From: JACMLD01 sp047602295
GTDB taxonomy: Bacteria > Bacteroidota > Bacteroidia > Chitinophagales > Chitinophagaceae
NCBI GenBank assembly: GCA_047602295.1
Contig: JASGHP010000001.1
Coordinates: forward strand, 1,116,001-1,180,000
Length of the DNA: 64,000 nt
Reading direction: 5' to 3'
In this document: positions 28,112 to 37,485 of the stretch, in pieces
How positions within the stretch are numbered: position 1 is the first letter of the stretch
How the letters are laid out: the number at the start of each line of letters is the position of its first letter
The notes under the pieces: model-generated
What the model was told of the DNA's origin: nothing
Database searches by the model: none
What the model saw: only the letters and a program-made list of their open reading frames with translations
Program-made: the position numbers and the translations under genes

Positions 28112-30307
28112 ATGAAAAGAATTTGCCTTTGCACATTGTTCAATATAACAATGCTGTGTTCTTTTGCGCAGGATAAACAGATGCCTGTTTACAACAATGC
28201 CAGCGACAGCAAACCCGTAAAAGACTGGATGGTAATACCGGAAAAAGAAAAAGCTGCTGCATACAAAACAGGCGATGGCAAAGACATTGTGTTGTATAAT
28301 GGCTTGGTAAAACGAGTATTTAGAATGGCGCCAAATATTGCTTGCATTGATTATAAAAACATGAGCAATGGCCAGCAGTTGCTGCGTGCAATAAAACCAG
28401 AAGCAAAAATAATAGTAGATGGCATCAATTACGAAGTGGGTGGATTGCATGGGCAAAAAGAAAATGCATATCTGTTGCCCGAATGGATAAGTTCTTTTAA
28501 AGATGATAACAATGATTTTCATTGTACTAGATATACTGTTACTCCAATCCAGGAAAGACTGCATTGGAAGCCGACATCCATCAATTTCAAAAAAACTGCA
28601 GCAGCAGGTGGTGTGCAGCTTGCATTTAATTATACATCTTCCTTGCCACAATTAAAAGGTTTGGAAGTAAAAGTGAATTATGAATTGTACAATGGTATAC
28701 CGCTTATAGTGAAATGGATATCTGTTGTAAACAATGGAACCCAGTCTCATAAAATCAATCGCATTGTAAATGAGGTGCTGGCGCTTACAGAAGAGGAAAG
28801 TGCAGTAGTAGGTTCTCCCGAAGAAATGAAAAAACAGCACGGTATTTACGTAGAAACAAATTATGCGTTTAACAATGCCATGCGGTATGATATTAGCGAT
28901 CAAACCACGCATTGGAAAACAGACAGTGTTTATACCTCGCAGGTAAATTACAATTACCAAACGCCCTGCCTGCTGGAAATCTATCCTGAAAAAGGTTATG
29001 GTATAGATTTACAGCCAGGTGAAGTATTGAAATCTGTACGTACACATGAATTGCTGATGGATAGTTATGATAGGGAAAGACGCGGACTGGCCATTCGCAG
29101 AATGTACAATACAGTAGCACCCTGGACAAGAGATAACCCCATCTTCATGCACCTGGTAAGCAAGAACGATGATGAAGTAAGAAATGCAATAACCCAATGT
29201 AATGCTACCGGGTATGAAGCGCTTATTCTAAGTTTTGGCAGCCATTGCAATATGGAAGATACTTCTGCAGCCAACATTCAAAAATGGAAAGCACTGGCAG
29301 ACGAAGCACACAGTAAGAACATTTTAATTGGCGGCTATTCATTGTTTAGTTCAAGGAAGATTAGCGATGAGGATGATGTAATAGATCCAAAAACCGGCAA
29401 GCCCGGTGGCGCTTTCTTTGGCAATGCACCTTGCTATGGCAGTAAATGGGGATTGGCTTACCTGGAAAAATTGAAATACTTTATCAGCAAAACCGGCTTC
29501 AATATTTTTGAGAATGATGGGCCTTACCCGGGCGATGTATGTGCTTCTACCAGTCATCCCGGTCATAAAGGTTTGGATGATAGCCAGTGGCGGCAAATGG
29601 AATTGCAAAAGAGCTTATACCATTGGTGCAATGAACACGGAGTTTATGTAAATGCACCCGATTGGTATTTCCTGGATGGCACCAATAAAATTGCGCTGGG
29701 TTACAGAGAAGTAAATTTTTCGCTTTCAAGAGAACAGCAACGAATACTGAACCGGCAGAATATTTTTGATGGCCTTTGGGAAAAAACACCTTCTATGAGT
29801 TGGGGCTTTGTGCCATTGACCCGCTACCAGGGCGGCGGGCCGGAGGCTGTGCTGGAGCCATTAAGTGAACATCTTTCTGATTATGAACAGTTGATGTTGC
29901 AATACTATGGTGCCGGTGTGCAGGCATGTTATCGCGGACCGCGTTTGTATGATACAGATGCAACAAAGAAACTGGTAGCTTCTACTGTTAGCTGGTATAA
30001 AAAATACTTCGATATTCTAAACGCAGACATCATTCATTTGAGAAGAGCAGACGGCCGCGACTGGGATGGCTGGATGCATGTAAATCCCGGTGGAAAAGAA
30101 AAGGCATTGCTTATGTTGTTCAACCCGCTTAAAGAACCTATTACCCGAACCATCTCTGTACCGCTTTACTATACTGGCATTAGCAAACAAGCCACAGTTA
30201 CCAATAGCAGCAACAAACAATCAATCTATTCTATAAACCGCGATTATTCCATCTCCTTAACAGTAACCATTGGCCCTGAAAGCTGTGAGTGGCTGGTGGT
30301 TAAATAA
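28112..30307 (+). CDS. Putative secreted TIM-barrel glycoside hydrolase, family unassigned
   Basis: 731 residues from the ATG at 28112, which gives a signal peptide (CLCTLFNITMLCSFAQ); an in-frame ATG 114 bases upstream does not. Residues about 40-330 look like a beta-sandwich, with the long strand pattern typical of GH36/GH-D N-terminal domains. Residues about 330-640 look like a TIM barrel: YEALILSFGSHCNMED, NIFENDGPYPGD and NAPDWYFLDG. A small C-terminal beta domain follows. The Asp in NDGPYPGD is a candidate nucleophile. The layout suggests an alpha-galactosidase-like (clan GH-D) enzyme, but I cannot assign a family. Context: fucosidase upstream, cytochrome-DUF1553 gene downstream. Confidence 0.65.
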   Translation: MKRICLCTLFNITMLCSFAQDKQMPVYNNASDSKPVKDWMVIPEKEKAAAYKTGDGKDIVLYNGLVKRVFRMAPNIACIDYKNMSNGQQLLRAIKPEAKIIVDGINYEVGGLHGQKENAYLLPEWISSFKDDNNDFHCTRYTVTPIQERLHWKPTSINFKKTAAAGGVQLAFNYTSSLPQLKGLEVKVNYELYNGIPLIVKWISVVNNGTQSHKINRIVNEVLALTEEESAVVGSPEEMKKQHGIYVETNYAFNNAMRYDISDQTTHWKTDSVYTSQVNYNYQTPCLLEIYPEKGYGIDLQPGEVLKSVRTHELLMDSYDRERRGLAIRRMYNTVAPWTRDNPIFMHLVSKNDDEVRNAITQCNATGYEALILSFGSHCNMEDTSAANIQKWKALADEAHSKNILIGGYSLFSSRKISDEDDVIDPKTGKPGGAFFGNAPCYGSKWGLAYLEKLKYFISKTGFNIFENDGPYPGDVCASTSHPGHKGLDDSQWRQMELQKSLYHWCNEHGVYVNAPDWYFLDGTNKIALGYREVNFSLSREQQRILNRQNIFDGLWEKTPSMSWGFVPLTRYQGGGPEAVLEPLSEHLSDYEQLMLQYYGAGVQACYRGPRLYDTDATKKLVASTVSWYKKYFDILNADIIHLRRADGRDWDGWMHVNPGGKEKALLMLFNPLKEPITRTISVPLYYTGISKQATVTNSSNKQSIYSINRDYSISLTVTIGPESCEWLVVK

Positions 30308-30514
30308 ACGTGCGTATTCTGGTTCATTTCGTAAAATAGTCCATGTAAAAAATTGAATAATCTATCGTGCACAAAGCGCCAGGGGATAATTTTGATTATA
30401 AATGACCTTTTTCGACCCTAAAAAAATCCATGTTTCGTAATGCAAAACCGCTGAAAATTCAGCCTGTTACGACCAGAAATTATTAAATTTATTCCTTATT
30501 AAATGGCTTGCTGA

Positions 30515-33280
30515 ATGCAAAAATTATTGCAAAAAAAATCATTGTTGATCATTGCTGCAATTGTATTGGGCGTAACTGTTTTTGTATACAGCACTCACCG
30601 GCAAACCATTGATTATAATACACAGGTAAAACCCATCTTCAACAAAAACTGCATTACCTGCCATGGTGGTGTAAGACGAAAAGGTGGCTTCAGCCTTTTA
30701 TTCAGATCAGAAGCGCTGGCCAATACTGAATCTGGTAAACCTGCCATCATTCCCGGAGATCCTGAGCATAGCGACATGATACGCAGGCTCACACTGAAAG
30801 ATCCGGAAGAAAGAATGCCTTACAAACATGAGCCGCTTACCGCAAAAGAAATAACCATTTTAAAAGAATGGGTAAAGCAGGGTGCACAATGGGGCAATCA
30901 TTGGGCTTATACGACAGTGCAGGAGCCGGGTGTTCCTAAAGAATCAAAATTTTTTGGCTTTTTCGGTGCAGGCAATGACAATTGGGCAAAGAACGATATT
31001 GATCATTTCATTCTTCAAAAGCTAAAAGAAAAGAAACTTGCACATTCGCCAGAAGCAGATAAGGCAACGCTGCTAAGAAGGGTGAGCATGGATATTATTG
31101 GCATGCCTGCTTCAGATAAGTTGGCGCAACAATTCTTCAATGATAAATCTGAAAGCGCTTATGCTACACTGGTAGATAGCTTGCTGACCTCTTCTCATTA
31201 CGGGGAAAAATGGGCAGCCATGTGGATGGATCTTGCCCGCTATGCAGATACCAAAGGATATGAAAGAGATGACGCACGCACTATTTGGCGCTACCGCGAT
31301 TGGCTGATAAAAGCATTTAACGAGAACAAACCCTACGATAAGTTTCTTACAGAACAAATTGCAGGTGATTTATTACCTAATCCAACGGATGCTCAGTTAA
31401 TTGCAACTGCTTTTCACCGCAACACTATGACAAATGACGAAGGTGGCACAGATAATGAAGAGTTCAGAACTTCGGCTGTGCTTGACCGTGTGAATACAAC
31501 CTGGGAGGCTTTGATGGGTACTACTTTTGCCTGTGTGCAATGTCATAGTCATCCTTACGATCCGTTTACGCACGATGAGTATTATAAGTTCATGGCTTTC
31601 TTTAACAATACCAGGGATGAAGATACCTATGCAGACTATCCTTTGTTGCGCAGTTATCCGGATTCTGCCAACGCAGAAAGAAAGAAGTTGAACGATTGGT
31701 TGCAGCAAAATGCAAGCCCTGAACAGACAAAAGAAATTGACAAGTTTTTACGCACCTGGCAGCCGGCTATTAACTCATTGCTTTGTGATGAATATATTAA
31801 TGGTGATCTGAACGATACCAAATGGGCCGCATTCAGAAACAAAGGCAGTGCCCGTTTGCCACATACCAATCTTGATGGCAAGACGCAATTGTTATATCGC
31901 TACCAAGCCTACGCACCTGGCGGAGTGTTGCAATTGCATACAGATAAAATTGATGGCCCTTTAATCGTATCAATTCCATTAGAACAAACAAAAAACGGAT
32001 GGCATGTTGGTGTGATACCGGTGGCAGCAGTATCTGGTGCGCATGATGTTTATCTCACTTTTACCAATCCTAATTTGAAAAAGCCAGACGATAATGGCGT
32101 TATGTTCGATTGGTTTTATTTTACTGATCCTTTCCCCGGCAAAGGCAAACCCGGATATGAAGAAGCACAGAAAAAATATTTCGGATTGGCTACTATGTCA
32201 ACACCCACCACTCCGGTGATGATGGAGAACCCCGATAATATGAAAAGGATCTCGCATGTTTTTGAAAGAGGCAATTGGATGGTAAAAGGTGATGTGGTAA
32301 CACCCGCTACGCCGCATTCACTTAATCCTATGCCGGCTAAAGCTCCTGCCAACCGTTTGGGATTGGCGATGTGGCTAACCAGCAAGCAAAACCCGCTTAC
32401 TGCACGCACCATGGTAAACCGGGTGTGGGAACAGCTATTTGGCGAAGGTCTTGCAGAAACATTGGAAGATTTGGGCACGCAGGGCATTCCGCCTACACAT
32501 CGTGAATTGCTTGATTATCTCTCTTATAAATTCATGTACGATTATAATTGGGATGTAAAAAAACTGTTGAAAGAAATTGTAATGTCAGCTACTTATCAGC
32601 AGGATTCCAAAGTATCCAAAGAAGATTTGGAAAAAGACCAGGCAAATAAATATTATGCACGCGGGCCACGTGTGCGGCTTTCTGCAGAACAGTTGAGAGA
32701 CCAGGCGCTTTGTGTAACTGATTTGATGAGCAATAAAATGTATGGTCCCAGTGTAATGCCATATCAGCCCGATGGCATCTGGCGTTCTCCCTATGATGGC
32801 GCAAGATGGGAATTAAGCGCTGGCGAAAATAAATACCGCCGTGCTGTATATACATATTGGAAACGAACTGCACCTTATCCTGCTATGATGACGTTTGATG
32901 GTGTAGCAAGAGAAGTGTGTACTGCACGCCGCATACGCACCAATACACCCTTGCAGGCATTGGTTGGTTTAAATGATGAAGCGACGCTTGATATGTCGAG
33001 GAATTTTGCATTGAAGCTGGAGCATCTTTTTCCAAAAGATCAAAAGAAACAGATTACGGTAACTTATGAAAGAGCAACCGGTCATGCAATAGAAGCACCT
33101 GCATTGGCTACGCTGTTGAAATTGTACAATGAAGCATTGCAGAAATTCAATGGTAGTAAAGAGAATGCCTGCGAGATGGCGGGTAGTTATATTAATGATG
33201 GCAATACAGCAGCCACTGCAGCTATGGTAGTGGTAATTAATACAATATTGAACCTGGATGAAGTGATAACTAAGAATTGA
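30515..33280 (+). CDS. Planctomycete-type cytochrome c / DUF1549 / DUF1553 protein with CBM6-like segment
   Basis: 921 residues. One N-terminal membrane anchor (about 9-25) is followed by a PSCyt1 domain with the haem motif C46ITCH50. DUF1549 comes next (NDIDHFILQKLKEKKLAHSP), with a second CxxCH near residue 340 (CVQCHSHPYDPFTHDEYY). An insert at about residues 448-541 resembles a CBM6 carbohydrate-binding beta-sandwich (GAHDVYLTFTNPN, VMFDWFYF). DUF1553 forms the C-terminus (LTARTMVNRVWEQLFGEGL). Such proteins abound in Planctomycetota beside sulfatases and DUF1501 genes, and their reaction is not established. Here it is membrane-tethered in the periplasm and followed by DUF1501, the classic pairing. 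Confidence 0.9.
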   Translation: MQKLLQKKSLLIIAAIVLGVTVFVYSTHRQTIDYNTQVKPIFNKNCITCHGGVRRKGGFSLLFRSEALANTESGKPAIIPGDPEHSDMIRRLTLKDPEERMPYKHEPLTAKEITILKEWVKQGAQWGNHWAYTTVQEPGVPKESKFFGFFGAGNDNWAKNDIDHFILQKLKEKKLAHSPEADKATLLRRVSMDIIGMPASDKLAQQFFNDKSESAYATLVDSLLTSSHYGEKWAAMWMDLARYADTKGYERDDARTIWRYRDWLIKAFNENKPYDKFLTEQIAGDLLPNPTDAQLIATAFHRNTMTNDEGGTDNEEFRTSAVLDRVNTTWEALMGTTFACVQCHSHPYDPFTHDEYYKFMAFFNNTRDEDTYADYPLLRSYPDSANAERKKLNDWLQQNASPEQTKEIDKFLRTWQPAINSLLCDEYINGDLNDTKWAAFRNKGSARLPHTNLDGKTQLLYRYQAYAPGGVLQLHTDKIDGPLIVSIPLEQTKNGWHVGVIPVAAVSGAHDVYLTFTNPNLKKPDDNGVMFDWFYFTDPFPGKGKPGYEEAQKKYFGLATMSTPTTPVMMENPDNMKRISHVFERGNWMVKGDVVTPATPHSLNPMPAKAPANRLGLAMWLTSKQNPLTARTMVNRVWEQLFGEGLAETLEDLGTQGIPPTHRELLDYLSYKFMYDYNWDVKKLLKEIVMSATYQQDSKVSKEDLEKDQANKYYARGPRVRLSAEQLRDQALCVTDLMSNKMYGPSVMPYQPDGIWRSPYDGARWELSAGENKYRRAVYTYWKRTAPYPAMMTFDGVAREVCTARRIRTNTPLQALVGLNDEATLDMSRNFALKLEHLFPKDQKKQITVTYERATGHAIEAPALATLLKLYNEALQKFNGSKENACEMAGSYINDGNTAATAAMVVVINTILNLDEVITKN

Positions 33281-33301
33281 TGCGAGAGCTGGTTGAAACA
33301 A

Positions 33302-33349
33302 GCCCTGGAAAGGGCGTAATATGCTACCGATGGGTGTAGCCCGTCGGTA
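33302..33349. repeat. REP-like double hairpin
   Basis: GCCC-TGGAAA-GGGC (33302-33315) is followed by TACCGATGGG-TGTAG-CCCGTCGGTA (33325-33349, one G-T pair). It lies between the DUF1553 and DUF1501 genes. The wording (ccctggaaagggcgtaatatg, tgtagccc) resembles intergenic repeats I associate with Chitinophagaceae. No second copy was seen in this window. Confidence 0.5.
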
Positions 33350-33368
33350 ATAACGCTAAATACTTTTT

Positions 33369-34874
33369 ATGACACAGAAAGAATTAAACGACCAGCGGCT
33401 GGTGAAGGAAGCTACTAACGCTTACCTGCATGCGCACACGCGTCGTCATTTTATAAAAGAGAGCGCCATGGGTTTGGGTGCATTGGCATTGGGTGCATTG
33501 TTGGGCAGTTGCAAAAACAGTGCTACCACTAACCCAATTGCTTTTGATGCGGCGCATCCGCTGTTGCCAAAATCGCCCATGTTTCCAGGAAGGGCAAAGT
33601 CAGTTATTTATTTGCACATGGCAGGTGCACCATCTCAATTAGAATTGTTTGATTACAAACCAGACCTGATGAAGTTGGATGGACAGGATTGTCCGCAGTC
33701 ATTACTGGAGGGAAAACGATTTGCATTTATACGCGGCGTGCCTAAGATGTTAGGGCCACAGGCAAATTTTAAACAAAGAGGCGATAGCGGTTTATGGATA
33801 AGTGATTTTTTACCGCATCTTTCTTCTGTTGCGGATGAGATTACATTGTTGAGAGCAGTTACTACAGATCAGTTCAACCATGCACCTGCACAATTGCTGA
33901 TGCATACAGGAACACCGCGACTAGGAAGGCCAAGCACAGGTAGTTGGGTTACTTATGGATTGGGAACAGAAAATCAAAACCTACCCGGCTTTGTAGTGCT
34001 TACATCCGGTGGTAAAAATCCTGATGCAGGTAAAAGTGTTTGGGGCAGTGGCTTCTTGCCAAGTGTTTACCAGGGCGTTCAATGTAGAAGCGAAGGAGAT
34101 CCGGTTTTATTTATAAATGATCCCAATGGTATGGACAGGGATTTGCGCAAAGCCTCAATAGATGCTATTAATGAAGTAAACCAGCAACAATACGAAGATT
34201 ACAAAGACCCGGAAATATTATCCCGCATTTCACAGTATGAGATGGCATACAAGATGCAAATCTCAGTGCCCGAAGTAATGAATATTGCTGATGAGCCGCA
34301 ATACATACACGATATGTACGGCACCAAACCCGGCAGCGGCAGTTTCGCGAACAATGTTTTGCTGGCGCGAAAACTGGTAGAGAAAGGTGTTCGCTTTGTG
34401 CAGTTGTTCGATTGGGGATGGGACAGCCACGGTACAGGTGCCGATGGAGCAGTAGATATTGGCTTAGTAAATAAATGCAGGCAAACAGATAAAGCCATTA
34501 CAGCATTGTTGTTGGACCTTAAACAAAGAGGTCTGTTGAATGAAACACTGGTAGTATGGGGTGGTGAATTTGGAAGAACACCGATGCAGGAAAACCGTGG
34601 CGGAAAGAAAATGCCTTTTAAAGGAAGAGACCATCATACGGAAGCGTTTACCATGTGGATGGCAGGTGGCGGTATTAAGAAAGGTTATAGCTATGGAGAA
34701 ACAGATGAGATTGGCTATGCGGCAGTAAGTGGTAAAACAACACCGTTTGACATACAGGCTACCATCTTAAACCAGTTAGGTTTTGATCATGAGAAATTTA
34801 CTTACCAGTTCCAGGGCAGGCCTTTCAGGTTGACGGATGTAGCGGGTAATGTGATTAGTGATATTGTTGCGTAA
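33369..34874 (+). CDS. DUF1501 family protein with twin-arginine signal
   Basis: 501 residues of the DUF1501 family, which has an alkaline-phosphatase/sulfatase-like fold and unknown activity. The N-terminus carries a Tat-like signal (TRRHFIKESAMGLGALALGA) ending in a lipobox-like LLGSC. Visible family segments include SVIYLHMAGAPSQLELFDYK, FDWGWDSHG and GEFGRTPMQENRGGKKMPF, plus GRDHHTEAFTMWMAGGGIKK, which carry likely metal-binding Asp/His residues. It follows the DUF1549/DUF1553 gene by 88 bases, the conserved gene pair. Tat export suggests that it folds, perhaps with metal, before crossing the membrane. Confidence 0.9.
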   Translation: MTQKELNDQRLVKEATNAYLHAHTRRHFIKESAMGLGALALGALLGSCKNSATTNPIAFDAAHPLLPKSPMFPGRAKSVIYLHMAGAPSQLELFDYKPDLMKLDGQDCPQSLLEGKRFAFIRGVPKMLGPQANFKQRGDSGLWISDFLPHLSSVADEITLLRAVTTDQFNHAPAQLLMHTGTPRLGRPSTGSWVTYGLGTENQNLPGFVVLTSGGKNPDAGKSVWGSGFLPSVYQGVQCRSEGDPVLFINDPNGMDRDLRKASIDAINEVNQQQYEDYKDPEILSRISQYEMAYKMQISVPEVMNIADEPQYIHDMYGTKPGSGSFANNVLLARKLVEKGVRFVQLFDWGWDSHGTGADGAVDIGLVNKCRQTDKAITALLLDLKQRGLLNETLVVWGGEFGRTPMQENRGGKKMPFKGRDHHTEAFTMWMAGGGIKKGYSYGETDEIGYAAVSGKTTPFDIQATILNQLGFDHEKFTYQFQGRPFRLTDVAGNVISDIVA

Positions 34875-34978
34875 CAAAATCAAAAGTAAAAATTCAAAAG
34901 TCAAAAAGATCGCTGTCATATAGATTATAGCAAGCGACACCGAAGCAAATTAGACATCTTTACATCAGACATCAATCT
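34875..34978. repeat. Word-like spacer J between the DUF1501 and isomerase genes
   Basis: Directly after the stop come near-tandem AAAAGTAAAAATTCAAAAGTC words (34876-34908). Just before the next ATG lies TTAGACATCTTTACATCAGACATC (34950-34976), which matches the right arm of repeat D at 40.67 kb. The two halves are not inverses of each other, so this looks like a mixed or decayed member of the group. Confidence 0.4.
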
Positions 34979-35911
34979 ATGCCAATCAACCGTAGAAAAT
35001 TTTTAGGAATTTCAGGAAGTGCCGGAACAGCCATGTTATTATCATCATTAGAAAGTCTAGCCACTGAAAACAAACCGGCTTTTAGCAACAATGCAGGTTT
35101 TGAATTGAAAGTGCTGGGGACTAGCTGGGGTTTCCCGGGTACAGTAGATGAGTTTTGTGCTAAAGCAAAGAAAGAAGGATATGACGGTATAGAAATGTGG
35201 TGGCCGCTCAATAAAAAAGATCAGGATGATTTATTTGCTGCATTAAAAAATCACCAGTTAGATATAGGATTTCTTTGCGGCGGATCTCAAAGCAATCCTG
35301 TAGAGCATCTTGACAGTTTTAAAAAAATGATTGATGCGGCGGCAAGTAATAATATTCAAAGGCCTTTATACATTAATTGCCACTCGGGCAGGGATTACTT
35401 TACATACGAGCAGAATAAACTTTTCATAGATCATACCACAGCACTTGCTAAACAAACCGGTATTACTATTTGCCATGAAACGCATCGCAGCAGGATGATG
35501 TTTGCTGCGCACATAGCCCGTGGTTTTGCGGAGAAAATTCCGGAGCTGAAATTTACATTCGATGTATCGCATTGGTGCAATGTGCATGAAACCTTATTGC
35601 AGGATCAAAAAGAAACGGTTGAATTGATATTGTCGCGTGTAGAACATATACATGCACGCATTGGCCACCCGGAAGGTCCACAGGTAAATGATCCGCGTGC
35701 CCCCGAGTGGGAGACAGCCGTAAAACAACATTTCGACTGGTGGGATAAAGTAGCAGAGCGAAAGAAAAAGAATGGCGAGCGAATGACAGTGCTTACAGAA
35801 TTTGGCCCGCCAGATTATATGCCAACGCTGCCTTACACCAGGCAGCCGTTGGGAGATCAATGGGCTATCAATGTGCATATGATGAAGTTGCTGCGAAAAA
35901 GATACTCATGA
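34979..35911 (+). CDS. Sugar phosphate isomerase/epimerase-like TIM-barrel protein, exported
   Basis: 310 residues of the xylose isomerase-like / AP endonuclease 2 superfamily. A Tat-type N-terminus, MPINRRKFLGISGSAGTAML, points to export. Barrel elements: KKEGYDGIEMWWP, INCHSGRDYFTYEQ, ICHETHRSRMMFAAHI (metal Glu/His), FTFDVSHWCNVHE (metal Asp/His), HIHARIGHPEGP and VLTEFGPPDYMPT. These match the usual divalent-metal site. Exported members of this superfamily are common beside DUF1501/DUF1553 genes and glycoside hydrolases. The exact sugar is unknown. A word-like inverted repeat starts at the stop codon. Confidence 0.85.
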   Translation: MPINRRKFLGISGSAGTAMLLSSLESLATENKPAFSNNAGFELKVLGTSWGFPGTVDEFCAKAKKEGYDGIEMWWPLNKKDQDDLFAALKNHQLDIGFLCGGSQSNPVEHLDSFKKMIDAAASNNIQRPLYINCHSGRDYFTYEQNKLFIDHTTALAKQTGITICHETHRSRMMFAAHIARGFAEKIPELKFTFDVSHWCNVHETLLQDQKETVELILSRVEHIHARIGHPEGPQVNDPRAPEWETAVKQHFDWWDKVAERKKKNGERMTVLTEFGPPDYMPTLPYTRQPLGDQWAINVHMMKLLRKRYS

Positions 35912-36066
35912 GCTATTAGCTTTTAGCCATTAGCTGTGAGCTTAGAGCGTCTTAAAAATGAAAGTACATTGCTGTTGTAAATAAAAATCAATACTAAATT
36001 ATCCCAATAATATATTTGCTGGCGGATTATTCGCTAGCAGCTAAAAGCTAGTAGCTAGCAGCTTCT
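35909..36066. repeat. Word-like inverted repeat C
   Basis: The left arm (35909-35945) is made of AGCTATTAGCTTTTAGCC-type words and overlaps the stop codon of the isomerase gene. The right arm (36031-36064) has the inverse CTAGCAGCTAAAAGCTAG words and ends just before the next ATG at 36072. The loop is about 85 bases. Confidence 0.65.
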
Positions 36067-36071
36067 TTCTT

Positions 36072-37481
36072 ATGACCGAATTAATTGGCCGCTTCCATCC
36101 TCTATTGGTTCATTTACCTATTGGCATCTTGCTGCTTGCCTGTGTTTTTCAATTGCTTTCTGCCAAAGAAAAATATGCATCACTGCAACATGCGGTTAGC
36201 TTTTCTCTTTTTTGGGGAATGCTAAGTGCGATTGCCTCTTGCATTACGGGTTACCTGCTTTCAAATAGTGGCGAGTATGATGAAGACCTGGTGAGCAATC
36301 ACCAATGGATGGGCATCAGCGTAGCGGTAATATCAGCTGTGTATTATCTATTGTATAAGTATAACGCTATTCAAAAATACAAATGGGCGTTGCCGGTAGT
36401 ATTAATAACCTTGATAACAATCACTGGTCATCTAGGAGGTTCGCTTACTCATGGCAGCGATTACCTGACATCATCTTTTGAAAAAGCGAGTGGAGAAGAC
36501 AGCGTGAAAGCAATCAAACCGATTCCCAATGTACAGGAAGCCGTGGTGTATGCAGATATTATTCAGCCCATGTTGCAGAACAAATGTTATAGCTGTCATG
36601 GTGCTAATAAGCAGAAAGGGAAACTAAGAATGGATCAGCCAGACTTGTTGATGAAAGGTGGTAAAGATGGCGTTGTAGTTGAAGCAGGCAAAGCAGATGA
36701 AAGTGAACTGATAAAAAGAATAATGCTGGAAAAAGCGGATGAGCATCATATGCCACCCAAAGAGAAGCCTCAACTTACTGCCAACGAAATAGCTATATTG
36801 CATTGGTGGATAGCCGGCGGTGCTTCGTTTGATAAAAAAACAAAAGACCTTGCGCAAACAGAAAAAATAAAACCAGCCTTGCTTTCATTTCAGCATGCAG
36901 GAGTTTCAGAAAACAAAACAGCAGTAGCTTTGCCTGCAACACCGGTTGATAAAGCGGATGCAGCTGCTTTGAAAATATTGAAAGATAGCGGCATTGTGGT
37001 GATTCCCGTAGCTGAGAACAGCAATTATCTTTCTGCCAGCTTTGTAACTAAAGCAAACGCTTCGGACGCAACAATGCAATTGTTATTGGCAATTAAGAAA
37101 CAGCTTGTGTGGTTGAACCTGAACGACACAAAGATTACAGATGCTTCAACTGTAGTGTTAGCTCAATGCAGCAATCTTATAAAACTGGAATTAAACAAAA
37201 CATTTATCACAGACAAAGGGCTGCCAAATCTTTCTTCATTACAGCAACTAAAATCTTTAAGCCTGGTAGGTACAAAAATTACAGCCACAGGTTTAATGCA
37301 ATTAAAAGGCTTAAAAGCATTACAATCGGTTTATCTTTACCAGACCAGTATTAAAAGCAGTGACTGGCCTTTGTTATCTAAATCATTTGCTGCTACAACA
37401 AAGCTGGATTCCGGCGGCTACCAAGTGCCCATATTAGAGAGTGATACCACAACCGTAAAGCCGCCAAAGACCAAAGAATAA
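36072..37481 (+). CDS. DUF2231 membrane / PSCyt1 cytochrome c / leucine-rich repeat protein
   Basis: 469 residues, three parts. Residues 1 to about 135 are a DUF2231-type membrane domain of four helices beginning RFHPLLVHLPIGILLLACVF, with a possible haem-ligand His. Residues about 155-255 are a planctomycete-type cytochrome c domain with the haem motif CYSCHGANKQKG near 171. Residues about 330-450 carry leucine-rich repeats (LVWLNLNDTKITDAS, LIKLELNKTFITDKGL, LKSLSLVGTKITATGL). It could pass electrons at the membrane, with the LRR facing the periplasm for protein contacts. It starts the second half of the glycan locus and is four bases from the GH95-like gene. Confidence 0.85.
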   Translation: MTELIGRFHPLLVHLPIGILLLACVFQLLSAKEKYASLQHAVSFSLFWGMLSAIASCITGYLLSNSGEYDEDLVSNHQWMGISVAVISAVYYLLYKYNAIQKYKWALPVVLITLITITGHLGGSLTHGSDYLTSSFEKASGEDSVKAIKPIPNVQEAVVYADIIQPMLQNKCYSCHGANKQKGKLRMDQPDLLMKGGKDGVVVEAGKADESELIKRIMLEKADEHHMPPKEKPQLTANEIAILHWWIAGGASFDKKTKDLAQTEKIKPALLSFQHAGVSENKTAVALPATPVDKADAAALKILKDSGIVVIPVAENSNYLSASFVTKANASDATMQLLLAIKKQLVWLNLNDTKITDASTVVLAQCSNLIKLELNKTFITDKGLPNLSSLQQLKSLSLVGTKITATGLMQLKGLKALQSVYLYQTSIKSSDWPLLSKSFAATTKLDSGGYQVPILESDTTTVKPPKTKE

Positions 37482-37485
37482 ATTT

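Noticed and set aside
28091..28651. A long minus-strand frame of 186 codons
   Set aside because: It lies entirely antisense to the hydrolase gene, with no signature of its own and a Cys/Phe/His-rich composition typical of shadow frames.
34876..34978. A true inverted repeat like the other word-like loci
   Set aside because: The two halves use different words and do not pair with each other, so it is listed only as a possible decayed member.
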